A DNA stretch of 47,651 nucleotides, from the NCBI RefSeq assembly GCF_946480185.1, contig NZ_CAMLIG010000032.1, positions 1 through 47,651 on the forward strand. The letters run 5' to 3'. Below the pieces are notes generated by a model. That model did not search any database and had not been told where the DNA came from. It saw only the letters and a list, made by a program, of their open reading frames with translations. A program made the position numbers and the translations under genes. The DNA comes from an uncultured Pedobacter sp. (GTDB lineage Bacteria > Bacteroidota > Bacteroidia > Sphingobacteriales > Sphingobacteriaceae). Below, in pieces: positions 16,444-23,654 of this stretch. The stretch's first letter is position 1; the number at the start of each line of letters is the position of its first letter.

Positions 16444-17469
16444 ATGAGTAAGATTAAAGTAGGAATAGTAGGCGGAGCAGGTTATACAGGAGGCGAATTA
16501 TTAAGGATTTTAGTAAACCACCCGAACGTGGATATTGCTTTTGTTCACAGCAACAGCAACGCCGGCAATTTAATTTCAGATGTTCATACCGATTTGTTTG
16601 GTGATACAGATCTGAAATTCACCAATGAGCTTTCACAGGATATTGATGTGCTTTTTCTTTGTGTTGGACATGGCGACGCCAGAAAGTTTTTAGAAGCTAA
16701 TAAGTTTGAGAATCGGATCAAGATCATCGATTTATCTCAAGATTTTAGACTTAAAAATAGTTCGGAGTTAAAAGCGGAAAGTATAAAGTCCGATGAGCAA
16801 CTTTCAACTTTCAACTCTCGACTTTTTACTTACGGCTTGCCTGAGCTAAACAAAGAAAAAATAAAATCAGCAACCAACATCGCAAACCCCGGTTGTTTTG
16901 CAACTTGTTTACAGTTGGGTTTATTGCCTTTGGCAAAGGCTGGTTTGTTAAAGTCAGAAGTTCATATTTCTGCAACAACTGGTTCTACCGGTGCAGGACA
17001 AAAGCCAGGGGCAACCACTCATTTTAGCTGGAGAAACAATAATTTATCAGTTTACAAAGCTTTTGAGCATCAGCATTTGAATGAAATTGGTGAAAGCTTA
17101 TTGCAATTGCAACCTAACTTTGCGCACAGCATTAACTTCATCCCGTACCGAGGAGCATTTCCGCGAGGAATCATTGCATCCATTTACACAGATTGTGATT
17201 TAAGTTTAGCCGAAGCAGAAAAGCTTTATCAGGATTTTTACGCAGACGCTCCCTTTACTCACGTAAGTAAAGCCAATATCGATTTAAAACAAGTGGTGAA
17301 CACGAATAAATGCCTAATTCATTTAGAAAAACACGGTAACAAACTGCTGATTTTATCCATCACAGATAATTTATTGAAAGGTGCATCCGGGCAAGCAGTG
17401 CAAAATATGAATTTGATGTTCGGTTTGGATGAGAAAGCGGGGTTGAGGTTGAAGGCTTCTTTTTTTTAA
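16444..17469 (+). CDS. argC: N-acetyl/N-succinyl-gamma-glutamyl-phosphate reductase
   Basis: 341 residues. The NADP-binding start is VGIVGGAGYTGGELLRIL, the catalytic cysteine is Cys151 in NPGCFATC, and TTGSTGAGQKPG and HQHLNEIGE are typical active-site blocks. The enzyme reduces acylglutamyl phosphate to the semialdehyde. Odd feature: residues about 106-128, between FRLKN and FTYGLPELN, contain an extra segment (SSELKAESIKSDEQLSTFNS) encoded by a palindromic repeat (16766-16830). In other ArgC proteins these flanks are nearly adjacent. The insert lies in a loop and keeps the frame, so the enzyme is probably active. Confidence 0.95.
   Translation: MSKIKVGIVGGAGYTGGELLRILVNHPNVDIAFVHSNSNAGNLISDVHTDLFGDTDLKFTNELSQDIDVLFLCVGHGDARKFLEANKFENRIKIIDLSQDFRLKNSSELKAESIKSDEQLSTFNSRLFTYGLPELNKEKIKSATNIANPGCFATCLQLGLLPLAKAGLLKSEVHISATTGSTGAGQKPGATTHFSWRNNNLSVYKAFEHQHLNEIGESLLQLQPNFAHSINFIPYRGAFPRGIIASIYTDCDLSLAEAEKLYQDFYADAPFTHVSKANIDLKQVVNTNKCLIHLEKHGNKLLILSITDNLLKGASGQAVQNMNLMFGLDEKAGLRLKASFF
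16766..16830. repeat. In-frame palindromic element inside argC
   Basis: The left arm (16766-16789, AGTTAAAAGCGGAAAGTATA...) and the right arm (about 16800-16830) are imperfect inverse complements built from AAAGT/ACTTT words. The same words make up the E2 linkers near 26763-26996. Translated in frame it gives about 22 extra residues. Confidence 0.6.
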
Positions 17470-17470
17470 A

Positions 17471-17583
17471 GCCTCACCCTAATCCTCTCCGAAGGAGAGG
17501 GAATTAAAGCTGGCAAAAATATAAATTTATAAATTTTAAAAAAACAATACCTCCCTCTCCTTCGGAGAGGGTCGGGGTGAGGC
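17471..17583. repeat. REPIN-like pair between argC and argD
   Basis: Two 31-base arms, 17471-17501 and 17553-17583, are reverse complements with three mismatches. Each arm contains its own hairpin CCTCTCCGAAGGAGAGG. The pair fills the spacer completely: it begins one base after the argC stop and ends two bases before the argD ATG. A second pair is at 20299-20438. Confidence 0.7.
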
Positions 17584-17585
17584 AA

Positions 17586-18719
17586 ATGAAATTATTCGAC
17601 GTATACCCAATCAACAATATCAACATTGTAAAAGGCCAAGGTAGCCTAGTTTGGGACAGTAAAGGACAAGAATATTTAGATTTATACGGTGGTCATGCGG
17701 TAATTTCTATCGGGCACACGCATCCGCATTACGTAAAACGATTGACCGATCAACTGAATCGGATTGGTTTTTACTCCAATTCAATCGAGATTCCTTTGCA
17801 GGTAGAATTGGCAGAGAAATTAGGAAAGGTTTCTGACAGGGAAGATTATCAGTTGTTTTTATGCAATTCGGGAGCCGAAGCTAACGAGAATGCGCTAAAA
17901 TTGGCTTCTTTCGCTAACGGGAGAAAGAAAATCATTTCGTTCACAAAAGCCTTTCACGGCAGAACTTCTTTAGCGGTTTCGGTTACAGACAATCCTAAAA
18001 TTATTGCTCCGGTTAACGAAAACCCGAATTCAATTATTTTGCCTTTTAATGATGTAAACGCGTTGAAAGCGGTTTTTGAGGACGAAGGAGAAGAAATTTG
18101 TGTGGTAATTATCGAGGGAATCCAAGGCGTGGGAGGAATTAGGGTAGCTAGTGAAGAATTTCTGCAAACCATTCGTTCTTTATGCGACGAGTATGGCGTT
18201 TATTTTATTGCCGATTCCGTACAGTGCGGTTACGGCAGAAGCGGAAAATTTTACTCACAAGATTTTGCCGGCGTGGATGCTGATATTTACTCGATGGCAA
18301 AAGGTATGGGCAACGGTTTCCCTATTGGAGCCATCAGCATCAGCCCAAAGCTAAAACCTTGGCATGGAATGTTGGGAACGACTTTTGGCGGTAACCATTT
18401 AGCTTGCGCTGCGGCTTTGGCAGTTTTGGAAATTATTGAACAAGATAATTTAATAGCAAACGCCGCAAAAGTTGGTGATTATTTGATTGCTGAATTGAAG
18501 AAATTTAATAAAATCACTGAAGTAAGAGGAAGAGGTTTGATGATCGGTATTGATTTACCCGAAGAATTGAGTCATGTAAAGAAGGAATTGCTTTTTAAAC
18601 ATCATATATTTACTGGTGCGGCTAGTCCAAATGTGATTAGGTTGTTACCCGCATTGAATTTAACAATGGATCATGCTGATAGGTTTTTGGATGCATTTGC
18701 AATCGCAGTAAAAGCATAA
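17586..18719 (+). CDS. argD: Acetylornithine/succinylornithine aminotransferase (class III PLP)
   Basis: 377 residues from the ATG at 17586. A GTG at 17577 lies within the repeat and is less likely. Typical blocks are YLDLYGGHAVISIGHTHPHYV, FLCNSGAEANENALKLA, the pyridoxal region FIADSVQCGYGRSGKF and the lysine that binds PLP in SMAKGMGNGFPIGA. It transaminates the acylated glutamate semialdehyde to acylornithine. The start region abuts the REPIN-like repeat, so the ribosome entry site is made of repeat sequence. Confidence 0.94.
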   Translation: MKLFDVYPINNINIVKGQGSLVWDSKGQEYLDLYGGHAVISIGHTHPHYVKRLTDQLNRIGFYSNSIEIPLQVELAEKLGKVSDREDYQLFLCNSGAEANENALKLASFANGRKKIISFTKAFHGRTSLAVSVTDNPKIIAPVNENPNSIILPFNDVNALKAVFEDEGEEICVVIIEGIQGVGGIRVASEEFLQTIRSLCDEYGVYFIADSVQCGYGRSGKFYSQDFAGVDADIYSMAKGMGNGFPIGAISISPKLKPWHGMLGTTFGGNHLACAAALAVLEIIEQDNLIANAAKVGDYLIAELKKFNKITEVRGRGLMIGIDLPEELSHVKKELLFKHHIFTGAASPNVIRLLPALNLTMDHADRFLDAFAIAVKA

Positions 18720-18741
18720 CTGAACTCTTTATGATAATGGT

Positions 18742-18749
18742 TATATTTG
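18742..18749 (+). promoter_or_regulatory. Candidate -7 box of the internal toxin-antitoxin pair
   Basis: TATATTTG matches TANNTTTG and lies 24 bases before the DUF433 start, after the argD stop. No TTG at 19-21 bases. It suggests that the pair has its own promoter within the arginine operon. Confidence 0.45.
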
Positions 18750-18773
18750 TTTTCAAAAAAAAACTGTTAGGCG

Positions 18774-18995
18774 ATGATAACATATAAAAATTACATTTCC
18801 ATAGAACCAGAAAAAAGATTTGGAAAGCCATGCATATCCGGGACCAGAATTTCTGTTTACGATATTTTAAGCTGGCTGGCAAACGGCTTAACAACAGACC
18901 AAATTAAAGAAGATTTTCCTGAGCTATCTAACGAACAGATTAATGCTTGTTTGGCATACGCAGCAGATAGGGAGCACAAAATAAGAGTGGCCTAG
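18774..18995 (+). CDS. DUF433-family antitoxin
   Basis: 73 residues. The motif KRFGKPCISGTRISVYDILSWLANGLTTDQIKEDFPELSNEQINACLAYAADRE is a complete DUF433 domain, a small helix-turn-helix fold found next to PIN-like toxins. The stop TAG shares its G with the GTG start of the next gene, so translation is coupled. It most likely binds the toxin and represses the pair's promoter. Confidence 0.85.
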   Translation: MITYKNYISIEPEKRFGKPCISGTRISVYDILSWLANGLTTDQIKEDFPELSNEQINACLAYAADREHKIRVA

Positions 18996-19336
18996 TGAAA
19001 CTGCTCTTTGACCAGAATATTTCGTTCAGAATTTTATCTAAAATAAAGGGATTGTATCCTAATGCTCATCAAGTAAGGGAGCTTCAGCTTGAAAATAAGT
19101 CTGATATTGAAATATGGAATTTTGCAAAAAGTCAACAATTTAATATTGTAACTTTTGATGCAGATTTTTTTGAAATTGCAAATCTTAAAGGACATCCGCC
19201 AAAAATTATTTGGCTAAGGTTCGGGAACACAACTACCATTAATATTGCTCAGGTTCTTTGTGATAAATATCAAATAATAAGAGATTTTATTGAAAATCCT
19301 GATTACAGCGAGTTAGCTTGTCTTGAAATTGATTAA
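18995..19336 (+). CDS. DUF5615 PIN-like toxin
   Basis: 113 residues from a GTG start (MKLLFDQNISFRILSKI). The first acidic site is Asp6 in LLFDQNIS; the second set is in FNIVTFDADFFEIA; IIWLRFGNTT follows. This is the DUF5615/Mut7-C-like PIN fold, regularly paired with DUF433 in VapBC-like systems. It ends 25 bases before argF'. The location inside a biosynthetic operon is unusual and suggests insertion after the operon formed. Confidence 0.83.
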   Translation: MKLLFDQNISFRILSKIKGLYPNAHQVRELQLENKSDIEIWNFAKSQQFNIVTFDADFFEIANLKGHPPKIIWLRFGNTTTINIAQVLCDKYQIIRDFIENPDYSELACLEID

Positions 19337-19361
19337 AATATAATGCTCAACCTCAAATAAA

Positions 19362-20309
19362 ATGAAATTATTCTCTTCCGTTAACGACGTAGCCGATATC
19401 CAAAAACTAGTTTCCGATGCGATTTCATCGAAGAAAAAACCTTTTGTAGATGAACAATTGGGTAAACACAAAACCTTAGGTTTGATTTTCTTAAACCCTA
19501 GTTTACGTACGCGTTTAAGTACGCAAAAAGCCGGTATGAACTTAGGGATGCAAGTGATTGTAATGAACTTGGATAAGGAGGGTTGGGCTTTAGAAACTCA
19601 GGACGGTGTAATTATGAACGGCACAACCGTTGAACATATCCGAGAGGCTGCCGGCGTAATGGGACAATATTGCGATATCATTGGTTTCCGTTCTTTCCCA
19701 AGCTTAGTTGACCGCGAGGATGATTATGCCGAAACCATTTTCAACAAATTTGTAAAGTTTAGCGGAGTGCCAGTGGTAAGTTTAGAGTCGGCAACACGCC
19801 ATCCTTTACAAAGTTTGGCAGATTTAATTACCATAGAAGAACTCAAGAAAACAGCAAAACCTAAAGTTGTACTAACTTGGGCACCGCATGTTAAGCCATT
19901 GCCACAGGCGGTAGCTAATTCTTTTGCCGAGTGGATGAACAAAGCCGATTATGATTTTGTAATCACGCATCCCAAAGGATATGATTTGGCTCCCGAATTT
20001 GTTGGTAACGCAACAGTAACCAACAATCAGGATGAAGCTTTGGCAGGTGCCGATTTCGTGTATGTGAAAAACTGGTCGTCATATAACGATTACGGAAAAA
20101 TTTTAACAGATGGCGAAGGCTGGATGATGACTAACGAAAAGCTGAAATTGACCAATAACGCAGGGGTAATGCATTGTTTACCGGTACGCAGAGGTTTGGA
20201 ACTATCTCATGAAATATTGGACGGACCCAATTCTTTGGTATTAAACCAAGCAAATAACAGAGTTTGGGCAGCGCAGGCTGTATTAAAAAATATATTAAGC
20301 CTCACCTAA
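19362..20309 (+). CDS. argF': N-succinyl(or N-acetyl)-L-ornithine transcarbamylase
   Basis: 315 residues. The carbamoyl-phosphate loop is FLNPSLRTRLSTQ (STRTR replaced by SLRTR, as in the Bacteroides enzyme). MHCLPVRRGLE and ATRHPLQSLADL are conserved. The protein follows B. fragilis succinylornithine transcarbamylase closely as recalled. The residue that sets acyl preference (Pro90 in B. fragilis, Glu92 in Xanthomonas) is Val90 here, in NGTTVEHIREA. Replacement of that Glu by small or nonpolar residues is reported to favour succinylornithine, so succinyl is the better guess. The last three codons and the stop lie in the left arm of a REPIN-like repeat. Confidence 0.9.
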   Translation: MKLFSSVNDVADIQKLVSDAISSKKKPFVDEQLGKHKTLGLIFLNPSLRTRLSTQKAGMNLGMQVIVMNLDKEGWALETQDGVIMNGTTVEHIREAAGVMGQYCDIIGFRSFPSLVDREDDYAETIFNKFVKFSGVPVVSLESATRHPLQSLADLITIEELKKTAKPKVVLTWAPHVKPLPQAVANSFAEWMNKADYDFVITHPKGYDLAPEFVGNATVTNNQDEALAGADFVYVKNWSSYNDYGKILTDGEGWMMTNEKLKLTNNAGVMHCLPVRRGLELSHEILDGPNSLVLNQANNRVWAAQAVLKNILSLT

Positions 20310-20438
20310 ATCCTCTCCGAAGGAGAGGACTTGCCTATATTGGAGGACATTAAACAAGTAAATATTGATGACTAAAGATAATCCACTAAATATATCCAGT
20401 TCTACCTCCCTCTCCTTCGGAGAGGGTCGGGGTGAGGC
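20299..20438. repeat. REPIN-like pair across the argF'-argB junction
   Basis: The left arm 20299-20329 contains the end and stop of argF'. The right arm 20408-20438 is inside the argB reading frame. The arms are inverse complements of each other and nearly identical to those at 17471-17583; each has the hairpin CCTCTCC-GAA-GGAGAGG or its complement. Confidence 0.72.
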
Positions 20439-21255
20439 TCTCTTTATCATAAAAATCGGTGGAAACGTTATTGATAATTCCGAAAAGCTTCACGAGTTTT
20501 TAAAAGCTTTCGCCGATTTAAAAGGAAATAAAATTTTGGTTCACGGTGGCGGAAAAATGGCGACTAAATTGGCTACAGAAATGCACATCGAAGCCAAAAT
20601 GGTTGACGGTCGCCGAATTACCGATATTGAAACTTTGCGTATTGTGACTATGGTTTATGCCGGTTTAATCAGCAAGAACTTGGTAGCGCAACTGCAAATG
20701 TTTGGATGCAATGCCTTAGGTTTAAGCGGTGCCGATGGTAATTTAATTAAAGCAAAAAAACGCCCTGTTCAGCACATAAAATCTAAAACTGACGATACGA
20801 TAACGGAAGTTGATTTTGGTTTTGTTGGCGATTTAGATGAAAATTCTATCCAAACAGAAAACTTAGCCAAACTACTTGCAAATGGCTTTATCCCAGTTTT
20901 TTCGGCAATTACGCATGACGGCGAAAGCCAGCTTCTAAATACCAATGCTGATACCGTTGCTGCTGCTTTAGCGGTTGCAATGGCTAAGAAATATGAAACT
21001 TCTTTGGTTTATTGTTTCGAGAAGAAAGGCGTTTTGGTAGATGTAGAGGATGAAGCTTCTGTAATCAGAGAAATTAACCCAGCCAGATACGAGGATTTAA
21101 AAGCGAAAGGTATTGTTGCCGACGGAATGTTGCCTAAATTGCATAATGCATTTGATGCGATAAATAGAGGTGTGTCTGCGGTTTATATCGGTAAAGCGGA
21201 TGATTTGAATGATTTAGGAACGGGAATGGAATTTGGAACTAAGTTGATGAGATAA
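20368..21255 (+). CDS. argB: Acetylglutamate (acylglutamate) kinase with repeat-derived N-terminus
   Basis: 295 residues from the ATG at 20368. The family core begins at LFIIKIGGNVID; KILVHGGGKMATKLA, GLSGADGNLI, NTNADTVAAALAVAMA and the C-terminal GKADDL segment are all conserved. It phosphorylates the gamma-carboxyl of acylglutamate. The family usually starts a few residues before KIGG; here about 25 extra residues precede it, including STSLSFGEGRGEA translated from the REPIN arm. There is no in-frame ATG, GTG or TTG after the arm, so translation must pass through it. A GGAGG lies at 20342-20346, far (21 bases) from the ATG. Confidence 0.92.
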   Translation: MTKDNPLNISSSTSLSFGEGRGEALFIIKIGGNVIDNSEKLHEFLKAFADLKGNKILVHGGGKMATKLATEMHIEAKMVDGRRITDIETLRIVTMVYAGLISKNLVAQLQMFGCNALGLSGADGNLIKAKKRPVQHIKSKTDDTITEVDFGFVGDLDENSIQTENLAKLLANGFIPVFSAITHDGESQLLNTNADTVAAALAVAMAKKYETSLVYCFEKKGVLVDVEDEASVIREINPARYEDLKAKGIVADGMLPKLHNAFDAINRGVSAVYIGKADDLNDLGTGMEFGTKLMR

Positions 21256-21485
21256 CCACGGAGGACACGAAGTTTTTCACAGAGGAAGCAAAGGTCGAGT
21301 GCATGTATTGCACTTTTGTCAATCTGAGCGGAGTCGAAGATTAACTACGGAGTACGCAAAGGTCACAGCGTAGGGTTTAATAAATCCTGCAATATTTTCT
21401 CAATAATTATCGGGATGTTTAAAACTAATTTAAACGCTTATATGCCTAATAAACTAGAACCAAACTAACAAACTAATTAAACGAA
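21256..21485. other. Repeat-rich spacer between argB and proC
   Basis: No gene. Contains a small hairpin GTGCA-TGTAT-TGCAC (near 21299-21313) and fragments that look like common Bacteroidetes spacer repeats (CTGAGCGGAGTCGAAGAT, CCACGGAGGACACGAAG). Confidence 0.4.
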
Positions 21486-22292
21486 ATGAAAAAAATAACC
21501 ATCATCGGTAGCGGAAATATGGGCTTGTCTTTAGCTAAAGGATTAGTCAAAAGTGGCTTATACAAAGCCGAAGCCATCACTTTAACCCGCAGAACCCTCA
21601 GCGGTTTAGCCGAATATGCAACGCAAGGTTTTAATACCTCAAACAAAAATGCAGAAGCGGTAAAAGGTGCTGACATTATTGTTTTGGCAGTTTTGCCCCA
21701 GCAGGTCAACAAAGTTTTAGACGAGATCAAATCGTCTATCAACCCAAAAACACAATTATTTACTTCCGTAGTTTCTGGCGTTACCTGCAATAATATTAAG
21801 GAAAAACTTTATGAGGATTTAGAAGTTGTACGCGTAATGCCGAATACAGCTATCGCCATACAGCAATCCATGACCTGTTTCGCTACCGATAACGCATCGG
21901 TAGAAAGCCTGGCAACAGTGAAACAGATTTTTGATACCGTGGGGATTTCCATCCAAATTCAGGAAGATTTAATGACTTCGGCAACTGCGCTATGCGCTTG
22001 CGGTATCGCATTCTTTTTACGTTCGGTAAGGGCAGCATCGCAAGGCGGAGTAGAAGTTGGTTTTCATGCACATGATGCATTGATGATGGCTGCACAAACC
22101 GCCAAAGGTGCTGCGGATCTATTGTTGCAATTGGCATCTCACCCAGAGCGTGAAATTGATAAAGTTACTTCGCCAAAAGGCTGTACCATTGCCGGATTGA
22201 ATGAAATGGAACATAATGGTTTCAGCTCTGCCATGATTAAAGGCATTAAAATGTCGGCAAAAATTGCGGGTGAATTATACACGAAAGAATAA
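21486..22292 (+). CDS. proC: Pyrroline-5-carboxylate reductase
   Basis: 268 residues. Rossmann start ITIIGSGNMGLSLAKGLVKSG, then VLAVLPQQVNKVLDEI, VVRVMPNTAIAIQQSMTCF, and the C-terminal signature region VTSPKGCTIAGLNEMEHNGF. It reduces P5C to proline with NAD(P)H. Its place in an arginine operon fits the link through ornithine and glutamate semialdehyde, and ProC in arginine clusters is known in Bacteroidetes. A word-type spacer of 45 bases separates it from argE. Confidence 0.93.
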   Translation: MKKITIIGSGNMGLSLAKGLVKSGLYKAEAITLTRRTLSGLAEYATQGFNTSNKNAEAVKGADIIVLAVLPQQVNKVLDEIKSSINPKTQLFTSVVSGVTCNNIKEKLYEDLEVVRVMPNTAIAIQQSMTCFATDNASVESLATVKQIFDTVGISIQIQEDLMTSATALCACGIAFFLRSVRAASQGGVEVGFHAHDALMMAAQTAKGAADLLLQLASHPEREIDKVTSPKGCTIAGLNEMEHNGFSSAMIKGIKMSAKIAGELYTKE

Positions 22293-22337
22293 CGAGAAAG
22301 AACAAAGATTAAAGAGACAAGATTCAAGAACCCTGAA

Positions 22338-23402
22338 ATGACGGAAACAACACTTTATAATGATGCGGTTGAACTTTTAAAGCGGTTAATTTCGACGCCA
22401 TCTTTTAGTAAGGAAGAAGCAGATACTTTTAAAATTCTGACTGATTTTTTTACCGAAAAGGGAATTGAATTTCATACCAAAGGTTTTAATATTTGGGCTT
22501 ACAATAAGCACTTTGATGCCAAGAAGCCAACCATTCTACTCAACTCGCACCATGATACGGTAAAGCCAAACAAAAGTTATACTCGTGATCCCTTTTCGCC
22601 CGATGAAGAGGATGGAAAACTTTTTGGTTTGGGAAGTAATGATGCCGGTGGTTGCTTGGTTTCTTTAATTTCAACCTTTTTATATTTCTATAATCAAGAG
22701 AATTTAAAATATAATATCGCCATTGCTACTACCGCCGAGGAAGAAAACTCTGGTAAAGGCGGTTTAGAATCAATTATTAAAGAATTAGGAAAACTTGATT
22801 TTGCAATTATTGGCGAGCCGACGTTAATGGATTTGGCTATTGCCGAAAAAGGTTTACTGGTTTTGGATTGCCATGCAAAAGGAAAATCTGGCCATGCTGC
22901 CCGTGATGAGGGCGATAATGCTATTTATAAAGCTTTAAAAGATATTGAGTGGTTTCAGAATTATAAGTTTACCAAGTTTTCTGATACGTTAGGACCAATA
23001 AAAATGTCTGTTACGATTATTAATGCAGGTACTTTACATAATGTGGTTCCTGATAATTGCACTTTTACCGTGGATGTACGTGTAACCGATGCTTATAGCA
23101 ATGAAGATGTACTCAAGATTATCCGTCAATTTGTAAGTTGCGAGGTTATTCCGCGTTCTATTCGTTTAAAACCGTCATCCATACCAAAAGAACATCCAAT
23201 TGTTCAGGCCGGCATTGCTTTAGGTAAAAAAACTTACGGCTCGCCAACCACTTCAGACCAATCTTTATTGGATATCCCATCTTTAAAATGTGGTCCTGGA
23301 GATTCTGCCCGGTCGCATACCGCAGATGAGTATGTGTATTTGAAAGAAATTGAGGAAGGTATTGCAGGCTACATTAAAATGATAGAAAAAGTAGTTTTAT
23401 AA
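22338..23402 (+). CDS. argE: M20-family acyl-ornithine/acyl-citrulline deacylase
   Basis: 354 residues. The zinc ligands and catalytic residues of M20 peptidases are visible: His in LLNSHHDTVKP, Asp in LGSNDAGGC, the Glu pair in TAEEENSGKGG, Glu in AIIGEPTLMD, and His in ARSHTADEYV. A dimerisation domain lies between (about 175-285). In this cluster type it removes the acyl group, probably from acylcitrulline made by ArgF', before argininosuccinate synthesis. It is the last arginine gene in the window. Confidence 0.88.
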   Translation: MTETTLYNDAVELLKRLISTPSFSKEEADTFKILTDFFTEKGIEFHTKGFNIWAYNKHFDAKKPTILLNSHHDTVKPNKSYTRDPFSPDEEDGKLFGLGSNDAGGCLVSLISTFLYFYNQENLKYNIAIATTAEEENSGKGGLESIIKELGKLDFAIIGEPTLMDLAIAEKGLLVLDCHAKGKSGHAARDEGDNAIYKALKDIEWFQNYKFTKFSDTLGPIKMSVTIINAGTLHNVVPDNCTFTVDVRVTDAYSNEDVLKIIRQFVSCEVIPRSIRLKPSSIPKEHPIVQAGIALGKKTYGSPTTSDQSLLDIPSLKCGPGDSARSHTADEYVYLKEIEEGIAGYIKMIEKVVL

Positions 23403-23416
23403 TATTTTGGGCAATA

Positions 23417-23486
23417 CCCCGATGAAAAATCGGGGTCGGGCTTTCTCTCTAATCTTTTTGCTGATGAAAAATCAGCAAAAAGGATT
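23417..23486 (+). repeat. Double hairpin repeat after argE
   Basis: Two hairpins with the same TGAAAAA loop: CCCCGA-TCGGGG (23417-23435) and a longer one with arms CTTTTTGCTGA and TCAGCAAAAAGGATT (23451-23486). GTCGGGCTTTC lies between. It resembles a repeat common in Sphingobacteriaceae spacers and may end the argE message. Confidence 0.5.
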
Positions 23487-23547
23487 TCCGTACCAATCCC
23501 TATTGCGGAAAGACATCTCTTTTATAATCAAACTTTTGCGTAAAATC

Positions 23548-23645
23548 CTCATGTCGATTCAATCGACACGTTATTTTTTCATGTCGATTTTTTTGATTAT
23601 TTTCGACACGTTATTTTTTCATGTCGATTCAATCGACATATAAAA
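23548..23645. repeat. Palindrome array, left copy, upstream of fic
   Basis: Three palindromes: ATGTCGATTCAATCGACAC (23551-23569), a 29-base version with a T-rich centre (23581-23609) and ATGTCGATTCAATCGACAT (23621-23639). Two identical 11-base spacers GTTATTTTTTC separate them. The array ends within 15 bases of the fic ATG, so a bound protein would block transcription or translation. The same 98-base module follows the gene. Confidence 0.85.
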
Positions 23646-23654
23646 AAGAAGAAA

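Noticed and set aside
23407..23643. 78-codon plus-strand ORF before fic
   Set aside because: It runs through the twin hairpins and the palindrome array; the apparent protein is repeat translation and has no family features.
23548..23645. CRISPR-like array
   Set aside because: Only three units, with a palindromic repeat and two identical spacers; no cas genes. It is an operator-like or mobile repeat, not CRISPR.
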